Assembly (NCBI GenBank): GCA_021781095.1
Contig: JAJXXM010000419.1
Coordinates: forward strand, 1 to 5,455
Length of the DNA stretch: 5,455 bases
DNA from: a bacterium
GTDB lineage: Bacteria; Eremiobacterota; Eremiobacteria; Baltobacterales; Baltobacteraceae
Direction of reading: 5' to 3'
The notes beneath the pieces were generated by a model, which saw only the letters and a list, made by a program, of their open reading frames with translations, had not been told where the DNA came from and made no database searches. Positions 1 through 4,755 of the stretch are shown piece after piece. The position numbers were made by a program, and so were the translations under genes. How positions within the stretch are numbered: the first letter of the stretch is position 1; each line of letters opens with the position of its first letter.

Positions 1-35
1 GGCGGTTCGCGCGGCTAACCGATAGAGAGCCGTGA
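1..35 (+). CDS. C-terminal tail of a possible upstream gene (partial)
   Basis: One reading frame is open from the left edge and ends in a TGA at 33-35, giving about ten codons (RFARLTDREP). This stop overlaps the GTG start of the next gene in a GTGA arrangement, the usual sign of translational coupling between neighbouring genes. The two other forward frames close at 16-18 (TAA) and 23-25 (TAG), so an upstream gene could also end there. The fragment is too short to identify. The call rests only on the overlap geometry and the density of the operon that follows. Confidence 0.25.
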   Translation, partial: RFARLTDREP

Positions 36-400
36 ATCGCCCCTCCGCCTCGCAACCCGCTCCATCGCTCATCGCTTGGAAGATTCAACCCAGCGACTCG
101 GGCGCCTTGTCGGCATTTTTGCAGGCGCTGCAACGCACCGCGTTTCCGCCCGAAGCGTCCTTCGCCGTGCTCGCCGACGGCGCGAGCCTCACGTGGGATC
201 CCCGCAGAACGCGCAGTGCGGCGATACGCAACGCCGTGCTGGAAGCGGCGCGTACGTGCGGAACGAACATTCACGGCACGTTGCTCGCCCCGCTCGACGA
301 TGCCGCGCGCGCGGCGATCGCGAGCGAAGCGCTCGTCGAACCGCGGCTCGGCGAAGCATCGATCCTCGAAGCCGCCATCGAGCGATCGTGGACGTACTAA
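32..400 (+). CDS. Conserved-position hypothetical protein upstream of cdaA
   Basis: This 122-residue protein is not recognised. The GTG at 32 is the only start between the in-frame TAG at 23-25 and the body of the ORF; a purine stretch (GATAGAGAG, 21-29) lies very close upstream as a weak ribosome binding site. No signal peptide, membrane segment or cysteine cluster is visible. The N-terminal 15 residues are rich in Pro, Ser and Ala. The rest alternates predicted helices (around residues 24-36, 60-75 and 88-115) with short hydrophobic strands such as SFAVLADG, so it looks like a small soluble alpha/beta domain. The last 13 bases overlap the cdaA start, so its translation is probably coupled to that of the cyclase. 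Third-position G+C is high as in its neighbours, which supports real coding. A role tied to c-di-AMP or to the upstream gene can only be guessed from position. Confidence 0.6.
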   Translation: MNRPSASQPAPSLIAWKIQPSDSGALSAFLQALQRTAFPPEASFAVLADGASLTWDPRRTRSAAIRNAVLEAARTCGTNIHGTLLAPLDDAARAAIASEALVEPRLGEASILEAAIERSWTY

Positions 401-1308
401 CCTCCATTTTTTCGGGCGTCGGGATCACCGACGTCTTCGACGTGCTCGCAACGAGCGTGCTGTTCTATTACCTCATCCTCTTAATTCGCGGAACGCGCGC
501 GGTGCAAATCCTGACCGGTGTCCTCGTTCTCGTCGGGTTGCTCGGGATCGCCCGCTTGCTGCACCTCTATCTGCTCGGTGCGATCCTGCAGTTAATCGTC
601 GTCGGTGCCGCCGTCACGTTGCCGATCGTCTTCCAACCCGAGCTCCGGCGTGCGCTCGAACAGCTCGGTCGCGGCGGGCTCTTTCGCTTGAGCGAGAGCG
701 ATCCCGACGACGAGCGCCAACGCGCCGACGACCCGGTCATCGCCATCATCGCTCGCGCGGCCTTCGTGCTGGCGCGCAATCGCATCGGCGCGCTCATCGT
801 TCTCGAACAGCAGAGCGGCCTACGCGAGATCGCCGAGACCGGCACCCGCATGGACGCTCGCGTCAGCGTCGAGCTACTGCTCGCGATTTTTATGTCGCGT
901 TCGCCGCTCCACGACGGCGCGACGATCGTGCGCGAGGGCCTCATCGAATCCGCCGGGTGTTTTCTGCCGCTCGCCGAGCCGCGTTTCGGTGAGGAGCGCT
1001 ACGGCACGCGCCATCGCGCCGCGCTCGGAATCACCGAGCAGACCGATGCCGTGGTGATCGTCGTTTCCGAGGAGCGCGGTAGCGTGCGCATCGCGCGCGA
1101 CGGTAAACTCTCGCGCGCCGTCGACGACGAAGAACGTCTCCGCCGCTTCCTGCTCGCCGTCACGCGCCCGGTTCGCGATCCCGCTGCCGCCGGCGCCGAT
1201 TTCGTCATGCAGATGCGCGCGCGCTTCGGCGCGGTCCGCGGCATCGCCAAAAAACGTTTGAAACGGGAAGAAGAAGATGAAAATCCTCCGACACAACTTC
1301 CCGCTTAA
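388..1308 (+). CDS. cdaA: Diadenylate cyclase CdaA (DisA_N/DAC domain, membrane-bound)
   Basis: It condenses two ATP into cyclic di-AMP at the inner face of the membrane. The product is 306 residues. The N-terminus has about three hydrophobic helices (roughly residues 14-32, 38-58 and 61-82). They run into the very conserved linker IVFQPELRRALEQLGRGG that precedes the DAC domain in CdaA proteins. The two catalytic DAC motifs are intact: DGA at residues 176-178 (context PLHDGATIV) and GTRHR at 206-210 (context RHRAALGITE). The start chosen is GTG at 388. The frame stays open upstream to 76, but that stretch is the shadow of the preceding gene and lacks CdaA similarity; no strong ribosome binding site is seen, so coupling to the preceding ORF is likely. 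The protein is somewhat longer than the approximately 270-residue Bacillus enzyme because of a charged C-terminal tail rich in Lys, Arg and Glu. It is followed by cdaR and glmM, the classical c-di-AMP operon order known from Firmicutes. Confidence 0.95.
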   Translation: MDVLTSIFSGVGITDVFDVLATSVLFYYLILLIRGTRAVQILTGVLVLVGLLGIARLLHLYLLGAILQLIVVGAAVTLPIVFQPELRRALEQLGRGGLFRLSESDPDDERQRADDPVIAIIARAAFVLARNRIGALIVLEQQSGLREIAETGTRMDARVSVELLLAIFMSRSPLHDGATIVREGLIESAGCFLPLAEPRFGEERYGTRHRAALGITEQTDAVVIVVSEERGSVRIARDGKLSRAVDDEERLRRFLLAVTRPVRDPAAAGADFVMQMRARFGAVRGIAKKRLKREEEDENPPTQLPA

Positions 1309-1945
1309 ACTGCTCTCGTTTCTCATCGCGGTAACCGGGTGGGCGTTTTTTCGCTATACCAACAATCCGTTGCTCGCATCGCAGTACGACCAGCAGCTCT
1401 CGGTGCCGATCGTCGCGATCAATCTCCCTCCCGACGAAGTCGCCGAATACTCCGATAAAAACGCGGTCGTCACGATTCGCGCCAATCGCGATGCGGCGCC
1501 GATTAAACCCGATCAAGTGAAGGCCGTGCTCAATCTCGCCGGGCTCTCCAGTGGGGTGCAGAACGTGCCGATCACGCTGGTCGCCCCGAATATTGCGGTG
1601 CAGAGCTTGAGCCCCGCTTCGGTAACGCTGCGCATCGAACGGATCGAGCGCCGCCTCGCGAGCCCGCTCATTCACTACGTCGGCTCGCCGCACAACGGCG
1701 TCGTGGTCTCGAAAATTCTCGCCGACCCACCATCGGTAACGCTCCAAGGGACGAGCGGCGTGCTCGCACAGGTTGCCGGCGTTCGCGTCGATGTGCCGCT
1801 ACCGCAGAGTCCCGGAACCACCGACAGCATGCGGCGTGTCATTCCCGTCGACGTAATCGGGCGCCGGGTTTCCGGCGTCTCGGTGACCCCCGATCTCATT
1901 CTCATTCGCGTGACGGCGGTAGCCGGGGAAGGCCCACAACGATAA
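1277..1945 (+). CDS. cdaR: CdaR-like YbbR-domain protein, regulator of CdaA
   Basis: The product is 222 residues. A short basic N-terminus (MKILRHNFPLK) and one hydrophobic segment (about residues 10-27, LKLLSFLIAVTGWAFF) anchor it in the membrane, with the rest outside. The outer part looks like two beta-rich YbbR repeats, about residues 38-125 and 126-218; each ends in a strand of the type VTLRIERIE or LILIRVTA that is typical of the family. In Bacillus and relatives, CdaR binds CdaA and modulates cyclase activity, but that protein has about four YbbR repeats, so this one is short. The start has a good ribosome binding site (GGGAAG, 1265-1270, 6 bases before ATG). The gene overlaps the cdaA 3' end by 32 bases in another frame. 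Its TAA shares one base with the glmM ATG (TAATG). Identification rests on the N-terminal pattern, the repeat character and its place between cdaA and glmM. Confidence 0.87.
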   Translation: MKILRHNFPLKLLSFLIAVTGWAFFRYTNNPLLASQYDQQLSVPIVAINLPPDEVAEYSDKNAVVTIRANRDAAPIKPDQVKAVLNLAGLSSGVQNVPITLVAPNIAVQSLSPASVTLRIERIERRLASPLIHYVGSPHNGVVVSKILADPPSVTLQGTSGVLAQVAGVRVDVPLPQSPGTTDSMRRVIPVDVIGRRVSGVSVTPDLILIRVTAVAGEGPQR

Positions 1946-3324
1946 TGCGTTACTTCGGTACCGACGGAATTCGCGGCGTCGCGAACGACGAACTCACGCC
2001 GGAGCTGGCGATGCGCGTCGGGCGCGCGGCGGCGCATGCGTTGGTCGCGCGCTCGGAAGCCGCGTTGCCGATCGTCGTCGGGCGCGATACGCGGCTCTCC
2101 GGGCCGATGCTCGAAGCAGCGCTCATGGCGGGGATCGCTTCGATCGGTCGGCACGCCATCTCGGTCGGCGTGCTCCCCACTCCCGCGGTCGCCTGTATCG
2201 TGCGCGCGACCGGCGCCGCCGCCGGTGCGATGATCTCGGCATCGCACAATCCGATCGCCGACAACGGCATCAAATTCTTCGGCGCCGACGGTTTTAAATT
2301 ATCCGACGTTCTCGAAGGCGAGATCGAAGCGGCGATGGATCGCGACGATTTCGAACGCCCGACGGGTGTGGGCATCGGGCAGATCACAACCGCACAAAAT
2401 CTCGGCAAACATTACTACGCCATGTTGGAGGGGCTCGGCGCCGATCTGCGCGGCATCGAAGTGGTGGTCGACGCAGCGTATGGAGCCGCCTACGCCGTCG
2501 CACCCTACGCCTTACGCAAGGCCGGCGCGACCGTGCACGAATTGCACTGCGAACACGACGGCGCGCGCATTAACGTGCATTGCGGCGCGACCCATCTCGA
2601 ACCGCTGCGCGAGGCGGTGCGCGCGCTGCACGAGCAGGGAAAGCGTCATGTCGTCGGCGTGGCCTTCGACGGCGACGCCGATCGCGCGTTGTTCATCGAC
2701 GAACGTGGGGCCACCGTCACCGGCGACCACATTCTCTACGCGCTCGCCCTCGCCGCGCGCGCGCAGCACGAAGCGCGCGCCGATCGCGTCGTCGGCACGG
2801 TGATGAGTAATATCGGGCTCGAACGCGCGCTCACCGCGCAAGGGATCGCGCTCGACCGCGCCGCGGTCGGCGACCGGTACGTGTTGGCGCGCATGCGCGA
2901 GAGCGGCGTCTTTCTCGGCGCCGAGCAATCCGGACACGTCATCGACCTGCGCAGCAATACCACCGGCGATGGAACGATGACCGCATTTGCGATTCTCGGC
3001 GAGATGGCGCGGTCGCAGCAGCGCCTCGCCGATCTCGTCGGCGCGGTGATCGAGGCGCCGCAGGTGCTTCAGAACGTACGCGTCCGCTCCAAGGCGAGCG
3101 CCCAGCACCAGGAGGTGCTCCAGGCGATCGACCGCGTCGAGCGTTCGCTCGCCGGGCGCGGCCGGATCCTCGTCCGCCCCTCCGGGACCGAGCCGCTCGT
3201 CCGGGTAATGGTGGAGGGGGACGACCACGACGAGATCCTTCGGGCCGCCTCCGAGGTTTCGGCGGCAATCGCCGAGGTCGAGAAGGAGATCGACCGGGCG
3301 CGGCCAACGACCCACGCCGGATAG
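1945..3324 (+). CDS. glmM: Phosphoglucosamine mutase GlmM
   Basis: It interconverts glucosamine-6-phosphate and glucosamine-1-phosphate in the cytoplasm, on the path to UDP-GlcNAc and peptidoglycan. The 459-residue product is close to the usual 445-450. It begins with the family signature RYFGTDGIRGVAN. The active-site loop ISASHNP places the phosphorylated serine at Ser100; the Mg-binding loop DGDADR is at 242-247; the sugar-binding EQSGH is at 327-331; the phosphate-binding RPSGTEP is at 411-417. The four domains of the alpha-D-phosphohexomutase family are therefore all present and intact. ATG at 1945 overlaps the cdaR stop (TAATG), and a GGGGAAGG stretch lies at 1925-1932, so translation is probably coupled to cdaR. 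In other bacteria GlmM also binds CdaA and lowers its activity. No glmS follows. Codon choice in the last 90 or so codons is more strictly GAG, CAG and CGG than in the body of the gene. Confidence 0.97.
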   Translation: MRYFGTDGIRGVANDELTPELAMRVGRAAAHALVARSEAALPIVVGRDTRLSGPMLEAALMAGIASIGRHAISVGVLPTPAVACIVRATGAAAGAMISASHNPIADNGIKFFGADGFKLSDVLEGEIEAAMDRDDFERPTGVGIGQITTAQNLGKHYYAMLEGLGADLRGIEVVVDAAYGAAYAVAPYALRKAGATVHELHCEHDGARINVHCGATHLEPLREAVRALHEQGKRHVVGVAFDGDADRALFIDERGATVTGDHILYALALAARAQHEARADRVVGTVMSNIGLERALTAQGIALDRAAVGDRYVLARMRESGVFLGAEQSGHVIDLRSNTTGDGTMTAFAILGEMARSQQRLADLVGAVIEAPQVLQNVRVRSKASAQHQEVLQAIDRVERSLAGRGRILVRPSGTEPLVRVMVEGDDHDEILRAASEVSAAIAEVEKEIDRARPTTHAG

Positions 3325-3336
3325 CTCGCAGGAGCT

Positions 3337-3475
3337 GTCCCCAACCTACATCACTGAGTCCGGGCAATGCCCGGAGCGGGGGAGCACTAGGGTGGGGTGA
3401 ATGGGCCGGTCGGCCCTAGGGTGACTTTCACATCCGAACCCGTCAACTAACCTCGCAAGTGTCACGAAAGAGGAC
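3337..3475 (+). promoter_or_regulatory. c-di-AMP riboswitch, ydaO/yuaA type
   Basis: The leader between glmM and the NlpC/P60 gene carries the conserved pieces of the ydaO class in the right order. These are a perfect 7-bp hairpin TCCGGGC-AAT-GCCCGGA (3359-3375); then GCGGGGGAGC (3376-3385); GGGGTGAAT (3394-3402); a variable hairpin GGGCC-GGTC-GGCCC (3403-3416); TAGGGTGAC (3417-3425) with a small GTGA/TCAC stem (3421-3431); and the highly conserved 3' block CCGAACCCGTCAaCTAACC (3434-3452). GGGT at 3395-3398 can pair with ACCC at 3438-3441. The class binds two c-di-AMP molecules and usually turns expression off when ligand is high; wall hydrolases are among its commonest targets. Outer limits are uncertain: I used GTCC (3337-3340) pairing with GGAC (3472-3475) and CAC (3352-3354) with GTG (3459-3461). 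No U-tract terminator follows, so control may be at translation start. One base of the core (A3446) departs from the usual G. Confidence 0.9.
3469..3474 (+). promoter_or_regulatory. Ribosome binding site at the riboswitch exit
   Basis: AGAGGA lies 9 bases before the TTG at 3484 and decides that unusual start. It overlaps the 3' edge of the riboswitch. CCTC at 3451-3454, part of the conserved CTAACCTCG block, could pair with GAGG at 3470-3473, and GTCC at 3337-3340 could pair with GGAC at 3472-3475. Either pairing would hide the site, a plausible but unproven way for the riboswitch to block translation. Confidence 0.6.
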
Positions 3476-3483
3476 GAACCGAT

Positions 3484-4056
3484 TTGAAGCAGGCATTTTT
3501 TGCCGGAATCGTGGCAGCGATTGCTTTTGCGCTGCCGCTTGCAGCGAGCGCAGCTCCCACGAGCGCGAACGCCAGCCCCGACGTCACCGCGTGGACGTCC
3601 CATCTGCTCGCCGTTCAGGCGCAGGTCAAACCCAAACACGAAGGGCTTCTCGAGCGCTTTGCCGGGAGCGTGCTCTCGCGCACCTCGAAGATCGCCCAAG
3701 GACTCACCCATAGCGCGCTGCGCTTTCTCGGCGTTCCCTACGTGTTCGGCGGGACGACCTCGGCCGGGTTCGATTGCTCGGGATACGTCCAGCACGTCTT
3801 CGCGATGGTCGGCATTCATCTGCCGCGCACCGCAGACGCGCAGTACTACGCCGGCAAGCCCGTCCACGGCCATCTCGTTCCGGGCGATCTCGTGTTCTTT
3901 CAAACCTACGCGCCGGGCCCGTCGCACGTCGGGATCTATCTCGGGCACGGAAAGTTCGTGAGCGCGAGCGATCACGGCGTGATGGTGAGCAGCCTCTCCG
4001 AACCCTACTGGGCCTCGCGCTATCTCGGCGCGAAGACCTACATCGCATCGAAATAG
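3484..4056 (+). CDS. Secreted NlpC/P60 cell-wall endopeptidase
   Basis: A 190-residue exported cysteine peptidase that probably cuts peptide stems of peptidoglycan. Residues 1-23 form a clear signal peptide: Lys2, a hydrophobic core AFFAGIVAAIAFALPLA, and an ASA|AP cleavage site after Ala23. Residues 24-75 are a linker with no recognised binding domain. The NlpC/P60 domain spans about 76-187. It shows GVPYVFGGTTSAGFDCSGYV with catalytic Cys98, PGDLVFFQ at 133-140, and SHVGIYLG with catalytic His148. The place where many relatives carry the third polar residue (FIHA-type motif) reads FVSAS, so that role may fall to Ser160 or a nearby residue such as His164. TTG at 3484 is supported by AGAGGA 9 bases upstream and by the signal peptide starting there. 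The c-di-AMP riboswitch just upstream implies control by the second messenger made by the operon to its left. Hydrolases of this family are classical ydaO targets. Confidence 0.93.
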   Translation: MKQAFFAGIVAAIAFALPLAASAAPTSANASPDVTAWTSHLLAVQAQVKPKHEGLLERFAGSVLSRTSKIAQGLTHSALRFLGVPYVFGGTTSAGFDCSGYVQHVFAMVGIHLPRTADAQYYAGKPVHGHLVPGDLVFFQTYAPGPSHVGIYLGHGKFVSASDHGVMVSSLSEPYWASRYLGAKTYIASK

Positions 4057-4094
4057 AACCGCAGTCTCAGCAGCCCGCCGACGAGCAGCGTCTC

Positions 4095-4442
4095 GTGGCT
4101 TTAGCCTATCTCGCGTGGCCGATTGCGCTCCTCGATCGCATCGCGCCGCGCGAGGCTGCGTCGTCCTGGTATCGCGGGCAGATGCACCAGGCGCGCTGGT
4201 TCGGTGGGGCCGCACTCGCGATAGCCGCCGCCGCAATCCTCTGGCCCTTTCTTCTCAGCGCCGTCGTCCCCAACACGACGGCGATTATTGCGTTCTACGC
4301 GATCGCCCTCGCGATCGACCTCGTGCTCTTGGTCGTATGGTTGGTCGCCGCGCTCCGGTATAGTCGTCGGGCGGCGCACGGGGAGTGGTTTGAGATCCCG
4401 TGGCTGCGCCGGAGCAGAGGGAGGAGCGGGCCGCCCCTGTAA
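4095..4442 (+). CDS. Small multi-pass membrane protein, possibly DUF4870/Tic20-like
   Basis: From the GTG at 4095 the product is 115 residues. Hydrophobic segments lie at about residues 1-14 (VALAYLAWPIALL, short), 32-54 (FGGAALAIAAAAILWPFLL region) and 59-84 (AIIAFYAIALAIDLVLLVVWLVAAL), followed by a basic C-terminal tail. The pattern of an initial short helix, a loop with RGQMHQARW, and two long helices resembles DUF4870-type proteins, whose loop often reads RFHAxQA. This family call is tentative. Homologues of that type usually start earlier with a polar DE(x)RL stretch, and the same frame here encodes EPQSQQPADEQRL just upstream of 4095. The true start may therefore be further left, although no ATG, GTG or TTG exists there; an ATA at 4053 overlaps the preceding TAG stop. 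The gene is immediately downstream of the NlpC/P60 gene and could share its transcript and riboswitch control. Confidence 0.6.
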   Translation: MALAYLAWPIALLDRIAPREAASSWYRGQMHQARWFGGAALAIAAAAILWPFLLSAVVPNTTAIIAFYAIALAIDLVLLVVWLVAALRYSRRAAHGEWFEIPWLRRSRGRSGPPL

Positions 4443-4464
4443 CTCTCCCGCGCGCGCGTTACGA

Positions 4465-4536
4465 TGGGGTGTAGCCAAGCGGTAAGGCAGCGGACTTTGA
4501 CTCCGCCATGCGTTGGTTCGAATCCAGCCACCCCAG
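4465..4536 (+). tRNA. tRNA-Gln (anticodon TTG)
   Basis: A complete cloverleaf can be drawn. The acceptor stem TGGGGTG (4465-4471) pairs with CACCCCA (4529-4535). The D arm is GCC/GGC (4474-4476 with 4486-4488), with AAGCGGTAA as its loop. The anticodon stem GCGGA/TCCGC (4490-4494 with 4502-4506) holds the loop CTTTGAC, so the anticodon is TTG at 4497-4499, reading CAA. The variable loop is CATGC. The T stem GTTGG/CCAGC has one G-T pair and encloses TTCGAAT. The first pair T1-A72 and discriminator G73 (4536) are hallmarks of bacterial tRNA-Gln. CCA is not encoded (the sequence continues ATTT), so it must be added enzymatically. Only 22 bases separate it from the preceding gene, and no clear promoter of its own is visible. 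Confidence 0.98.
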
Positions 4537-4549
4537 ATTTGCTCGTACG

Positions 4550-4617
4550 TGTCAGCCCGAGTAGGCCCCTTCGGCTCGCTCCGCTCGCTCAGGACAGGCT
4601 CGGGGCCGTATCGAGGG
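4550..4617 (+). repeat. Palindromic repeat unit A, long core
   Basis: The unit opens with TGTCAGCCCGAGTAGG (4550-4565) and closes with CCGTATCGAGG (4606-4616). These are the reverse complements, nearly exact, of the ends of units B and C. GGCCCC (4564-4569) pairs with GGGGCC (4602-4607), enclosing a core of about 32 bases made of short GCTCGCTC-like runs followed by CAGGACAGGCTCG. It starts 13 bases after the tRNA. No open frame with coding character covers it. Confidence 0.75.
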
Positions 4618-4630
4618 CTCGATTTGCGCG

Positions 4631-4668
4631 CCTCGATATGGTTGCTTCGCAACCTACTCGGCGTGACA
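4631..4668 (-). repeat. Palindromic repeat unit B, short core
   Basis: A 38-base unit with the ends CCTCGATA (4631-4638) and CTACTCGGCGTGACA (4654-4668) around a perfect hairpin GGTTGC-TTC-GCAACC (4640-4654). It is in the opposite orientation to unit A, and 37 of its 38 bases match unit C (T4639 versus C4714). Units A and B together form a large imperfect inverted repeat over 4550-4668. Confidence 0.85.
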
Positions 4669-4692
4669 CTGACCTACCCGGCGTGACAACTG
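4653..4692. repeat. Tandem duplication of the repeat tail, 20-base period
   Basis: The right end of unit B, CCTACTCGGCGTGACA (4653-4668), is followed at a 20-base distance by CCTACCCGGCGTGACA (4673-4688), 15 of 16 bases identical. The second copy has no hairpin or left end, so it looks like a duplicated fragment or the remnant of a unit that lost the rest. Confidence 0.7.
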
Positions 4693-4705
4693 CGTGCGTG
4701 CGGCG

Positions 4706-4743
4706 CCTCGATACGGTTGCTTCGCAACCTACTCGGCGTGACA
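4706..4743 (-). repeat. Palindromic repeat unit C, short core
   Basis: This is the same 38-base unit as B, 75 bases further on, with hairpin GGTTGC-TTC-GCAACC at 4715-4729. Its left arm CCTCGATACGG is the exact reverse complement of the closing arm of unit A. It ends 12 bases beyond the glcF stop, so its transcript would carry the hairpin at the end of glcF mRNA. A termination or mRNA-protecting role is possible, but no U-tract follows the stem on either strand. Confidence 0.85.
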
Positions 4744-4755
4744 AGTGCGCGGCGT

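Noticed and set aside
76..387. A 104-residue N-terminal extension of CdaA in the same open frame
   Set aside because: The stretch is Arg-rich, unlike any CdaA N-terminus, and lies in the shadow of the 32-400 gene. The GTG at 388 gives the expected start just before the membrane helices.
3240..3336. A separate promoter for the riboswitch transcript in the glmM 3' end
   Set aside because: I looked for -35/-10 pairs and found none convincing. A promoter of unknown type or readthrough from the operon remains possible, so none is listed.
4341..4364. TTGGTC and TATAGT as a promoter for the tRNA gene
   Set aside because: The spacing is 12 bases instead of about 17, the boxes lie inside the membrane-protein gene about 100 bases before the tRNA, and the match is within chance.
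4550..4743. The repeats as a CRISPR array
   Set aside because: The units face different directions, have different cores and irregular distances, and there are no unique spacers of constant length and no cas genes.
4465..4755. tRNA-Gln as an integration (att) site for a mobile island
   Set aside because: No second copy of the tRNA 3' end is present downstream within the window and no integrase gene is seen. The adjacent repeats do not resemble the tRNA sequence.
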